From the NCBI GenBank assembly GCA_902464645.1, contig CABQKL010000020.1, positions 1 to 24,615 on the forward strand: DNA of 24,615 bases, given 5' to 3'. Source of the DNA: an uncultured Collinsella sp. (GTDB taxonomy: Bacteria > Actinomycetota > Coriobacteriia > Coriobacteriales > Coriobacteriaceae). Position 1 is the first letter of the stretch. Every line of letters starts with the position of its first letter. Under the pieces are notes generated by a model. It saw nothing but the letters and a program-made list of their open reading frames with translations, was not told the origin of the DNA and ran no database searches. A program made the translations under genes and the position numbers. This document shows, piece after piece, positions 1 through 11,000 of this stretch.

Positions 1-286
1 TTCCGACATACCTGCCACTTCTTAGCCTTAACCGTTAATCTGCTTTCTTACGTGCTTGTTAGATAGTAGCATTTTGCTATTCCCGCGTAACAGTTAATTG
101 AAAATCGCAACGGCGGCATCTGGGTATTTGCCATTCATTTGCAACAGTTCTTTAGGTTTTATTTACGCAGCTAGTTGGCTCGCGGCTCATTGACGGTGTT
201 TTACCAACCAGATTGGTATCTTTTTGTTTGGCTGGTATGGTTTGTGCAATTATTAACCCCTCGTCAGTCCGCACCTAACATGTCAG
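1..286. other. intergenic region, no gene recognised
   Basis: No convincing coding frame or RNA gene is visible on either strand. The stretch is clearly richer in A and T than the genes that follow. It contains one weak hairpin followed by T residues, listed separately. The CTTTCCA array begins at its right edge. It is most simply the intergenic space beyond the 3' end of the AlbA_2 regulator gene; what lies to the left of the window cannot be seen. Confidence 0.6.
202..227 (+). terminator. weak candidate terminator
   Basis: A 6-bp stem (TACCAA / TTGGTA) with a 5-nt loop is followed on the plus strand by TCTTTTTGTTT. The stem is short and AT-rich, and no plus-strand gene is visible upstream inside the window. 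This is therefore only a possible terminator for something to the left. Confidence 0.25.
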
Positions 287-372
287 CTTTCCACTTGCTT
301 CCCAACTTTCCACTTAACTTTCCAGCTTTCCACCTTAAGTGGTAAGTTAAGTGGAAAGCCGGAAAGAAGTTG
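287..372. repeat. CTTTCCA / TGGAAAG array, copy 1 (3' side of AlbA_2 gene)
   Basis: About four forward CTTTCCA heptamers are followed, after a short centre near 335-340, by about three inverse units (TGGTAAG, TGGAAAG, CGGAAAG). The array can therefore fold into a long imperfect hairpin. Positions 306-366 match 1914-1974 in the same orientation at 58 of 61 bases, so the two arrays are direct repeats bracketing the regulator gene. Possible roles are operator sites for the regulator, a hairpin terminator at the gene's 3' end, or the ends of a movable cassette. The sequence alone does not decide between them. Confidence 0.8.
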
Positions 373-401
373 GGAGACCGAAGCATGGGCGACGGACAGC
401 C

Positions 402-1871
402 CTACTTCGCGAGTCGATACCGCTGTCGCGGGCTGCGCGGAGGCTCCATCGCCTCAATCTTGCCCGCACCAATCAAGCCTTTTATGTGGTTGGAAACGGC
501 GCTCCTGCTCAAACCCGAAGCGTCGGTGAGCTCCTTGGCCGAAGCCGAAGAATGTGTTGCCAGGTAATCCAAGATTGCCTCGTCCACATGCCCCACAGAC
601 GTCACCTGTTCCGCCCGCATTATCTTTCGCTTATCGAACGTCAGCGAAAAAGAAACCGTCGAGTTCTTTGGTTCGGGCGGCAGCATGTTTGCCCGCTCGA
701 GCTGCTCACCTATTTCCTGATAACCAGTGCCGCGATTTTCGACCACGTAGCCACCGCCTGGGTACGGCGTGGTCTCGAGGATATTTGAAAGGAACTGGTT
801 TCTAGATGACGAAACCCCAGAAACTCCCAGCGAATCGATCGTTACATCGCCGTACAGCCCGCCGGGATTGAGAATCTCGACGCGGTCGATATACAAGTTG
901 ACCTGCACTTGTGAGCCGCGCGCGGCGGAAGAGTAGTCGCGGTGCATGAGCGCGTTCGCCACCGCCTCGCGCAGCGCCACGGGCGGATAATCGGGCACAT
1001 CTTTCCGGAACGCGCCCTCGATAACCGCTGCGTTTCGGGTGTTTCTCGCAACGGCGGCAAGCACGTCCTCAATCATGAAAGGGATCGGACCCAAAATGGT
1101 CTGAGAATCCACAAAACGCTTGTTATCACTTACTCGCTGCGTTTTTGTGGTCCCGGGGTACGCCGTAAAGGTCACATTGAGACGTGGGAAGAACTTTTGC
1201 GGAAACCGTCCCATCGCGACAATTGCAGCAAGCGTCGGCACGATTGCGTCGTCCACCCTTTTGGTCACATGCAGGTCAAGGAGAATCTCATCGTCGCTTC
1301 TGGTGCCCAAAAGCCTAGGGTGTAGCTCGCGCTGGCGTTTTATAAACCCTTGCAAAAGATCGGCGTCAAGGTCATCGAGCGTGGCACCTTCGACCGGCTC
1401 GTCGTCGTATGTAGGCTGAACATGCTCCTCCATAAAGCGATCGATTTCGTAGGGAGTCATGCGCCGGTCGCCGTCGCCCGTACGGATAAAGGACGAATCG
1501 TACATTCCGCGTGCCGCAATATAGCAGGGTTTATCGCGTGGATGCATTTCTTTGATGCGCGCGCAAAGCACCAGCTTACCCTCGAAGGGGAGCACTTGGA
1601 TATCCGGCCTCACAACGGGCGTCAGCTTTTCACATGCAGAAGAGAGGGCGTCTTGCATCTTGCGGGCATCAAAACCCTCGACGGGCATACACCCGTTCTT
1701 TTCGGAAATGCCGAGGATGATAAAGCCGCCCTGCGCGTTGGAAAATGCCGAAAGCGTCTCGACGATGCTTTTGGGGAGCGCGCCCTTGGCTTCTTTTACT
1801 TCGTACTGCTGGGTGTCGTTTCCTATTGCCCGCAGATGATGGATAACCTGCGCCAACCACTCCTCATTCAT
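402..1871 (-). CDS. AlbA_2 / HATPase_c_4 / winged-helix putative transcriptional regulator (COG2865-like)
   Basis: Predicted 489-residue cytoplasmic DNA-binding protein. Residues about 20-145 fit the Schlafen-type AlbA_2 domain: an E-x-K motif near 24-29, ETLSAFSNAQGGFIILGI around 38-55, and a later FIRTGDGDRRM segment. Residues about 295-345 match the RecG-C-terminal-like HATPase_c_4 region (REAVANALMHRDY, then EILNPGGLYG). Residues about 425-489 form a winged helix (AKELTDASGLSRSAVSNHIK). The start at 1871 is chosen because GGGAGG lies 6 nt upstream; an ATG 30 nt further upstream falls inside the repeat array and has no ribosome site. The gene stands alone between two copies of a CTTTCCA array, one of which abuts its ribosome site, so autoregulation is plausible. 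Family assignment is firm. The target and any enzymatic activity are unknown. Confidence 0.88.
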   Translation of the reverse strand: MNEEWLAQVIHHLRAIGNDTQQYEVKEAKGALPKSIVETLSAFSNAQGGFIILGISEKNGCMPVEGFDARKMQDALSSACEKLTPVVRPDIQVLPFEGKLVLCARIKEMHPRDKPCYIAARGMYDSSFIRTGDGDRRMTPYEIDRFMEEHVQPTYDDEPVEGATLDDLDADLLQGFIKRQRELHPRLLGTRSDDEILLDLHVTKRVDDAIVPTLAAIVAMGRFPQKFFPRLNVTFTAYPGTTKTQRVSDNKRFVDSQTILGPIPFMIEDVLAAVARNTRNAAVIEGAFRKDVPDYPPVALREAVANALMHRDYSSAARGSQVQVNLYIDRVEILNPGGLYGDVTIDSLGVSGVSSSRNQFLSNILETTPYPGGGYVVENRGTGYQEIGEQLERANMLPPEPKNSTVSFSLTFDKRKIMRAEQVTSVGHVDEAILDYLATHSSASAKELTDASGLSRSAVSNHIKGLIGAGKIEAMEPPRSPRQRYRLAK

Positions 1872-1885
1872 GCCGAACCTCCCAA

Positions 1886-1985
1886 CTTTCCAACTTTCCA
1901 CCTAACTTACCAGCTTTCCACTTAACTTTCCAGCTTTCCACCTTGAGTGGTAAGTTACGTGGAAAGCTGGAAAGTTGGTGGAGAG
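1886..1985. repeat. CTTTCCA / TGGAAAG array, copy 2 (5' side of AlbA_2 gene)
   Basis: Six forward units (five CTTTCCA and one CTTACCA) are followed by four inverse units (TGGTAAG, TGGAAAG twice, TGGAGAG). The inversion centre is near 1941-1948. The array fills the space between the terminator of the surface operon and the AlbA_2 start codon, and ends 15 bp from that ATG, next to its ribosome site. Its position suits an operator or a 5' leader hairpin. It shares a 61-bp block with copy 1 (1914-1974 against 306-366, three mismatches). Confidence 0.85.
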
Positions 1986-2010
1986 CTGGGGCAGCAGTAG
2001 GCCAAGCGAA

Positions 2011-2045
2011 CAAGAAAAAGGGCGGCAACCGGGTGGTTGCCGCCC
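2011..2045 (-). terminator. intrinsic terminator of the surface-protein operon
   Basis: A perfect 11-bp GC-rich stem (GGGCGGCAACC paired with its complement, loop of 4) is followed on the minus strand by CTTTTTCTTG. It lies 10 bp past the stop codon of the 3558-residue protein and is a textbook intrinsic terminator. Confidence 0.92.
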
Positions 2046-2054
2046 CTCGCGTAG

Positions 2055-5000
2055 CTAGTTGGTTTTCGTCTCGTGCCGAATACCCTCGGTGTTGATGCGC
2101 GCTAGCGTGTACGTCACGTAGTCGGAGTGCGAATAGCCATCAAGGTTGCTAACGTTGACCGGTGTGTCGTCGACAACGTTGCCGGTCATAATATTGGCCG
2201 TAAGCACCAAGCGGTAGTTTGCGTAAGTTTGGTTCTCACCCTCAACATTCGTATTCACTTTAACGCGGAAGGCATGCTTAAAGGCAAGGCTGTTGCCGTC
2301 GCGCGTGAGGAACGCGCCGTTGGTCTTGGTGTCGGTGAACACATAGCTGTTGCCGTCGGCGGATGCCGCACCCGTGCCTAGGTAATCGCTGCCGAGCACC
2401 GTAATGTAGTTCGAGATATCGCCGACCGGAGCATAGCCGCCATTATCTTGCCGCTGCTCCAGGCTCAGCGTGTAGGTCACCGTGCTTGCGGCGTCGATCT
2501 TAGCCTCGGCGCCCGTGAGCTTGCTCAGGTCGTAGGTACCCACCAGAGCGATCTCGCCGTCAGCGGACTTGAGGTCATCGATGTTGATGCCCAACTGGGA
2601 TTTCTTAGACGCCTCGAGCGCGATGGTCGATGAGCCCACATCCATACGGTAGTAGCCGACGCCGCCATCGTTGTATGCCGAGTTGCTACTGGTGCTGAGC
2701 GTGTCGGCATGCGTGGAAAGGTACGCGCGGTAGTTGGGTTTGGTGTAGCGGTCGGTGCCGCTGTTCTGCGAGGCCACGATACCCGCCTGGCAGGCAGGCT
2801 CCGTCATGGTGAGCGCGGCCCTCATGGTAACGGTGAAGGCGTTGACATGGTTCTTGGCGATCTCGCGCAGGCCCGACATGTCGATGGGATTACCCTCAGC
2901 ATCGGCAAGCACCAGTGACATGTCGCCACCGTTCGCAGTCCAACTAAGGCCCGACACCACTGGGGTCTCCTTCGTGCCGGCCAGATTCCAACCCGACCCG
3001 CCCCAGGTGTAGTAGTTATCACCCACCTTAACGTAGAACTCATACGTGCCCTGCGTGCCCGTGGGGTATCCTACCGAGCCCGCGATGACGCCATCGTGAT
3101 AGGTGACAAGCGACGAATCGAGCTGATAATACAGCGCGTCAGAGCTCGTGTATTGCTGGCTCGAGTCAAACGTCACGGTGTCGCTCACGTTCATGGAAAG
3201 CGAATAGGTGGCTTCCTTGAGCTCCATCCGGCTGATGCTGTCCCTGTTGTCGACGAGGTTACGCTTGTTGTCAACGAGGCTGTGCGTGTAGTTTGATGCC
3301 ACGCTATAGGTCGAGGGCGTATTCTGGTGCCCATCCTCGGCAGCCTTGCCGTCGGCTGCTTTCTTGCCTCGCAGCAGGTAGTTGATGTGCTCGTTGAGGC
3401 TCGTGTCCACCGTGGTGGCGGTGTAGCCGTTGACGCCCACGGACCCCGCCGGCGTGCGCACCACCAAGTAGAAGTTTTCGCTCTTGGGCTCTTCCTTATC
3501 AACGGAGAGGGTATAGAACGTGCCCGTCGCGTCGGAAGAAGTGCGCGCGCGGTAGTACGCGCCATCGACCTTGGCGCCAGCCATCTTCGCGAGTTCGGCC
3601 TGGCTCTTGTCCTTGACCTCGTCATCGGCGAGCTTGACCCAAGCGCCGTCCTTGTCCTCCTTGGCCTCATCGGCCTTCACGCCCACGATTTCGCTCAGCC
3701 ACGGTTCGGTGTAGTAAGCCTTGTTGCCAGCGTCCACAAACTCGGTGAGCCTGACTGACGTCGCGCCGCCCGTGCCCACCGTGTAGTGATATTCGCGGCT
3801 GTTGTTGGCCGTGTCCACGAGTGTGAGCTGTGTACCCTCGGGCAGCGTGGCACCGAAGGTAATGCTCTTGTTGAGCGGACCCATAGAGCCGCCGGCTTCG
3901 AGCAGCGTGTTCCAGCCGTAATCGACCGGCTTGCCCCGAGCGCTGCCATAGGTCCAGGTAAGGTAGCCGGTCATGGTGTCGCCGCTGCTCACAAGTACGT
4001 GCTTGTCGTATTTTGTCGCATAGTCGGCAGCCTTGAAGTTCGCACCTTCGGAGTAGGTGGCGGTAAAGTCGATCTCGAGCATGCGCTTGACGATGATGGG
4101 TACCTGTACACGGTAGCTCTGGCCGGCCTCGCTAAAGGTGACCGTAAGCAGCGTGAAGCGCCCCTGCTCATTGTCCCAGTCGGTGCTCGCGCGGAATGCC
4201 ATAGAGCTCGTGCCATTGTTGAGCACCTTGAGCGTGGGCGCTTGCGAGGCGGCTACGTCCTTGACGAAGGTGCCGTTATCGGCGAGCGAGAAGACCTCGG
4301 CGGTGGCGGTCACATGCGCGGTGCTGCCGTTGAGGCGGCGGGCATCGGAGAAGCCGCCATTGGTCACGATGTTCAGGTAGCTCTCCACCGTCGTGGTATC
4401 GTTGCCCGGAATCACGAGCACGGGGAAGTCAGTTTTGGCCTTCTTGTCCGAAGTAATGTTGTTAGCGTTATAGGTGCTACGCGAGCTGTCCGCGCTATAG
4501 GTGCTCGTGTTTTGGTATGCGCCGGCATCATTGATGCCGGCGATGTTGGTGTAGGTGTAGCGGCCGGGAACGCGGGCACCCGCTTGGCTTTGGATGGTCG
4601 TCGCGGTGTCAATGGCGGCGCCGTCGCCAAACAGGTAGCGGTCGGTGGTGTCGCCGTCGGAGGCACGCACCGCCAGCGTGCTCACGGGCCTCGTGGTCAC
4701 GTACGGACTCGTTGCCGTGGTAGCAGTATCGCCTGCGCCGTAAAGCGTTTTGTTCTCGTTGGGCGCGGCAGCCGTGCCGTTGTAGTCGCCGAAGGCAATA
4801 TAAGTTTTCTCGTTAACAGCAGCCGTATTCGTATTGGTCGTGTAAACCATCGGCGGCAGGTCGCTCGTGGTCTTGCCACTACCGGGCTTTACTTCCACGC
4901 CCGCTGCGGAAAGGCTGTACTTACCATCCCCCGTGTCAACCTCGCCCAAGAGTACGCCCTGGGTTTTGCCCGCATTGTAGCTATTGCTGTCCATGAGCAC

Positions 5001-8000
5001 GTTTAACAGATGGAACTGGCCGCGCCCGTCGCCCATAATGCCGCCGTTGGACCTTTCGCTAAACGTGGTGTTGGATACCTTTGTGTTGGTAACGTCGATG
5101 ACGACGGATCCGCTGTTACTCGCGTTATTCGCGCCCAGCAGACCGCCGCTCCAGTTACCCTTAATCGTAGCGTTCTCGATCGCGATGTTGTTGCAGGCTA
5201 TATTCACATTGCTGAAGAAGTAGCCGATAAGCCCGCCCGAGCATTTGCCGGTGCCGGCGATGCTGACATTCTTGACACTGCAGTCGTCGAACCAGTACTT
5301 GTTGGGGCTACCGCTACTCGTAACCTCACCAATCAGGCCGCCCGCATTGTAGATGCTATTGTTCGTTCCGGCCTTATCGCCGATGACGGCGTTCTCGGTG
5401 CCGTTTCCGCCATCAATGCGCACGTTGCTCATAGAAATAACGCCGCCACGGGCGCGTCCGACCACGCCGCCGGCGCCCATATGGTCATCGGAGTTCGACC
5501 CGGTGGCTAGCACGTTTACCCCAGAGATGACCGCCGTGCACGACGACTGGGCCGCTGTGGTGGTGCCGATGTTGGTGTTGACCGAGATATCGCTTCTTTC
5601 GACATAGCCGAGCACGCCGCCCACGTAGGGCACTGTCCCTGTGGCAGTTATGGTCGAGTTTTTGCCAACGGTCCTTTCGCTCACCCCTGTGCCTGCGGTT
5701 GTCCACACACCGCACGCCGAGGCGACCGTACCCACATAGCCACCGACATTCTTCTCGCCCGTGACGTTAAGGCCAGTGTATGAGCAGTCATAGAGATACG
5801 CGGGGCCCCACCCGTCCCCGAACTCGACCATATAGGTTCTGTCTTCGCTCGTAGTTCGTCTGGCGCGGCCCGAGCTGCCAAGAAGCCCTCCTACGCTCTT
5901 TGCGCCCGACACGGTGCAGTTCTTCATCTGCACGTTGCGGTAGATGCCGCACGTGCCGTCGTCGTAGTTGGCCGTTGCACCCGCCAAAAGGCCGGCACCG
6001 GTAAGGTCGTTCGGCACCTCTCCTGGTTTGGCTTCGCCGTTGGTGTCGATATAGGTGAGCGCTACGTTGCAGTTGCTAAAGGTGAGGTCTTTGACCTGCG
6101 CGCCGTCGTTCGCGGTGACGCTCTGCCCCACATTGGTGGAGGTGAACATCACGGTGCTGAATAGACCACCCACGCCCGAGACCTTATAGTCGTCGTCGGC
6201 GTATTCGACGACGCCGTAGACGGTGCCTTCGGTACCCACCGTGATGGTGGCGCCGTTACCGTCGATCGTGGCTACGTGCGGCGTAATACGGTCGCGGTCG
6301 GTGCCCGGCTGGTTCGAATTGCAGGCATTGGAATAGTAGCGGCCGTTTAGGCCCACGTACCCCGTGCCGTAGTCGGTCATATCGTAGGTGTCGCCCTGCT
6401 TGAACTCCAAGCTCATGCCGATCGATTTCGACGCGCACACATAGCCCGTTTGGTAGTCGGCAGCGTAGGACGCCACCAGGTAGGGCGAATTTACATCGTC
6501 ATCATGGTCGAGCGGGCCGTGCCACCCCTGCTTGCCGGGGGCCTTCTGGTCGTCGTTTTTGGCGATTTCGAAATCGCCGGCAGCACTCTCAGGCTTGCCC
6601 ACATTTGCGTAGTTAGCATTCCGTACCTTGCCATATTCCTTGTTGCCAAACAGGTAGCCGCATATCGCCGGGTCTTGCGAATCGCTGCCCCAGTAAGCCT
6701 TGGAACCGCGGAACACGCCATTATTGGAGTAGTTGGTATGTGCCGCGCCAGCACCCGCACCCGAGCTGATGATGGCCGAGAGCACCAAAAGGCCCTGGGC
6801 GTTTTTCACCATGGTCACAGGAGCCTCGGCGTTAGTGCCGAGGTACTTGTTGTCGGTGCCCGTGGTGGTGACACAGGGGGTTCCTTTTTTTGTGAGCTCG
6901 TTAATCTGGTAGTTAGCGTTACCGTTTTCAACCTTACAGCCCTCGCTAAAGGCATAGCCATCAATCACGCGACCGACGTAGGGATTGTTGTAGAGATCAA
7001 AGTTGCCCTTTCCCAGACCACGAGATTTGTCACCAGTTCCAGCACGCCAGGAAGATTTTCCGCTTTTGTCCATATTGCGGAAAATCACGCCGCCACCCGC
7101 AATGGCACCGACGTAGCCACCAATGGGAACAAGATGCGGCTTGTCGCCACCGCCCGTGACGGTAAATCCCGTTGTAGGGTTTTCGGCCGTCGTCCCATTA
7201 ACGACCACGCCATCGATAATGTTATCGCCACCAAGGATGCAGCCGACAACGCCACCGAAAAACGCCGTCGGAACGCCGTCGGCATCCTTGGCAGAATAAG
7301 TAATAGTCGCCGACGCGTTCACATAGCGAATATTCAGATCGCGCACCACGCTGCCGTAACTATAGGGAATAAGGCCGCGAAGCGAACCCTCGTTATTCTC
7401 TATCTTGATGGTTGCGTTTTTATTATCACTGCCAAAGTTGCCAACGATGACGCCCCTAAACGGGTTGGCCCTATTTCCAAAACCGCCAAACGATGCGCCG
7501 TCGAGAGTAATCGTATTGCCCTCAGTAGGCTCGATGCTGTAATACGCGCTCTGCATATAGCGGTGCATGGTTTCGTCGCTCAGCGTCTGCGGGGAATTGG
7601 TCGACGCGTCTCCGGTCTTCTTCTCCCATTTATTATCGGTACCGTTCGCCTGCTTGTAGACGTACGTAACCTCATTGTCGGTCGAGTGATCGCTGCTGCG
7701 GCGAGTGCAGAGCCTACCCTGGTCGGCGACAATGGTGACCTCCCAGCCGTCAAGCGCCGTCATGTTATTAATGTAGTTGGCAATGGCATTCATCTCCGCC
7801 GCGTTTGTGACGGAATAAGGATCACCGTAGGTACCACATCCCATTACCAGCTTTGGAATGCGCTGGTTGACTTTAATTTCGTGATACTGGACGCCATCCT
7901 CGGCGGCTTTTCCCTTGTAAACATAAGGAAGGTAGTCACCGAACCAAGGCCTGACGTCACCGTCCTTCTTACCATCAACCGTCACATAGCCGCTCACGGC

Positions 8001-11000
8001 ACCATACGTCGCTTCGTCGTAATACCAAAGCTGCTTGCCCGGGTACTCCGTACTCCCATCAATCTCGGATCCGTAGGTCACCTTGCCCGCATCGCCATCG
8101 GCCTTAGTAAAGGTGTAGTCCGCAGAGCCCGTGCTCGTGCTTCCGTAGCCAAAACTCTCCAGCAGGCTCGCATGGGTGAAGATCGTATTGTTCTCTTGGC
8201 TGGGCAAGCTGATTTGCTCAAACTTCGCCGTCACCTGATCGGCCTCACTGCCTACACCAAGCTTTCCGAACAGCGACGTAGCCGCCTTGGTGCCACTCGT
8301 GTACCCAGTAGTCTTGATATTCTTCGCGTTCAGGCTCACGTACTTCTGCATCTCGTTGATGAGCAGAGGCATATAGGCGTTAGCGTCCGTGGCGCTGTTG
8401 GCGCCGTCGACAATCAGATTGTTGAGTGTAAGATCATCAATTGAGATCTTTCTAATCTTGATGCCATTGCCGTCGCTGGACCCATACACGTAGCGGCACA
8501 CGAGCGCGCCCGATGAGCTTCCGCCCGCGCCAATAGCGTCAGTAGAGCTCTTTCCGTCATTGATAACGGGCCCAACGGTACCACCCAAAGTGACGTTGCT
8601 TACTGTGAGATCGCCGTCTGCCACCGTTTGAAAAAGACCGCAGTGCATGTTCTCGTGCTGGGTGGCATCGGAGTTTAGCTTGTTGCCATTCTGCTCGGCC
8701 TTGATCTTGGAGTAGTAGAAGGTGATGGCCGCATTATTAACCGTCACCTCTCCGATCGGTTGAGTGGGATAGTAGCTGTAGCCGGCCAAATCGATTGTGC
8801 CCGTTATGGTTATGGAATCATCGAGCCCTGTCGTACCATCGGGAACGATTGTCGAACGAATACCGGCGGGAGCATAGCAGAAAGCAGACCATAAGAGCAG
8901 CTTGTCCGCTGTATCGATTTGACTGCCACTAAAGCCGCCTTCACAATTCTTAGAGGCTATGTCGAGGTTGTAGAAGTAGCGGGTATTGCCGTTCGTATTC
9001 TGGCTTCGACCGAAAGACGAGCGATTATGGTAGCTGTTGTCTTTTGTGGAATCGCCGTCCATGTCCAGCTTGTTTTTCTGTGTGTGTAGCGAAACGACCG
9101 TGTTCCAGTCGGCGTCCATGAGCTTGCTGCCGTTGTTTGGTTTTACACCGCTGCCAACCCATTCATCGAAGGACGTTACGCCCGACGCAACGATGGCCCC
9201 CTCGCCGGTGGGCACCCTATAGGCGGTATCCCAATAAACCCTGTCCTCCAAGTACAGGCCTAGGTAGCTCTCGACGCCATATGTCGTCTTATCATCCACC
9301 TTGCAGCCGCGGCAAACTAGAACGCCGAGCGTCTGAGCGGCGCCTGCATTAATCTTTGTGCCCGAGAGATCGATGGCGTAGTTGTTGATAATCCAGTGAC
9401 CGCTGGCTGCGTATACAAGGCCGCCAAGCTCCTTGGAATCATCCACAGTCGCGATTATAGAAGCGTTGGTCGTTTTCAAAGCATAGGAGTTTTCACTCTT
9501 GTTAATGTTGTCATCTCCGATAGTTACGACCGCGTTGCCCCAGCTATAACCCAAGAGACCGCCCACGCCATTGAGCTTATCGCCGTTCTTTCCGACTCCC
9601 ATCTTGAACGAGTTGAACGAAAGGCCCGTAATGTTAACGTCCTTTTTGGCCGAGTTGGCTATTGCCCCATCAGCCCCATAGGTGCTCTGTGCGATGCAGC
9701 CGATAAGACCGCCGACCTGGGCAATCTTGCCGCTGGTGCAATTGCCGGTCTCGATTTTTCCGCTGACCTCAAGGCCCGTAACGTTGAATGTCGAGACATA
9801 ATTGCCCACATAGCCGATGGCGCCGCCAATACGGCTGTTGCCATTAAGCGTTTTAGTTGCAGTGATGCTCGCTTGAGCCTTGCTACTGTCCCTAAACGTA
9901 ACCGTAGAAGCTGCCGACACGCTGCCTGCAATACCACCAATGTTCACATCGTTGGTGAACGTATCATCGCATGCGATATTCGTTTCGCACGTTGCGCCAG
10001 ACAGCGTCAGACCACCCGCAATGGCGCCCGCAAGCGATCCAGCCTCGATTGCCGAGCCGTTATCGAACCTCATGGAGCCAGCGATGGTGACGTTGGAGAC
10101 AGTCTCGCTGTTGGCGGCTGCGCCGTTGATTGCTGCGAACAAGCCCAGGCGGCCGTGACGGTAGATTTTTCCGTTGCCGGCACTGATGTCGTCGGCGCCC
10201 AGAGGGGCGTTCCCGCGCATGCCGTAAGGCTCACCGACAGCAAGCTTGATCGTGCCGCCGCCGTTCAACGTTCCCGAGAAAACTTGCAAGCCGTCTGCAC
10301 GATCCTGCGTGAAACCCGTCAGGCCCGTGCCCTTGAGATCAATAGTGCCGTTCACCGTAATGGTCGAGGACTGCAAGATGTTCGGGTTGTTTTCGGAAAC
10401 GCCCTCGACCATGGAGTAGTAGCCGTTGGTTTGCCAGGTGATTGCAAGTTTGGCGAAATCCTCAACAGAGGTTAGGGTGTAGGCACCGTTAGCTGCCGTC
10501 AGCGAATCCGGCAAGGTCAACTTATGAGTGTCCACATCAAGCTTAATGAAGTCGCCGCCCAGACGAATAACTTCGCCGTAGGTCGCGATGTCGTCCGTCT
10601 TCGAGGCAGTATTGCTACGTTTGAAGGTCCAGCCCGCTGCACCCTTGTCAGCGTCAGAGCCATCGCCGACAGCAATAATCAGCGCGTTGTGGTTCTCGTA
10701 TACGAGCTGGCCCGTCGTGCTGTTTTCGGCAAAACTTGCGCCCGACAGATCCGTGATGCCGCTGAATTTGATTACAGCATTCCACGCGGAGCCTGCAATT
10801 CCCGCGGCACGGTTGCTTTGCGCCTTACCGATAGGATTGTCGCTTGTAAGTTTGAAATCTCGCACGTCAAGGACATTGCGCGCGTCGACAACGCCCACGG
10901 CACCACCGAACTTTCCGGCGTCCGTTCGCGCCGAAGCATCTCCCTTGCACGCAACCGTCACGCCGTCGAGCACAACGGCGACAGGCTGCGAATTGGAGTC

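Noticed and set aside
1872..1901. Ten-codon N-terminal extension of the AlbA_2 protein
   Set aside because: These codons lie in the CTTTCCA array and the GGGAGG ribosome site, and no ribosome site precedes the earlier ATG.
6450..8444. 664-codon plus-strand open frame inside the giant surface gene
   Set aside because: No domain, no ribosome site, and it is antisense to a coherent repeat protein; a composition artefact.
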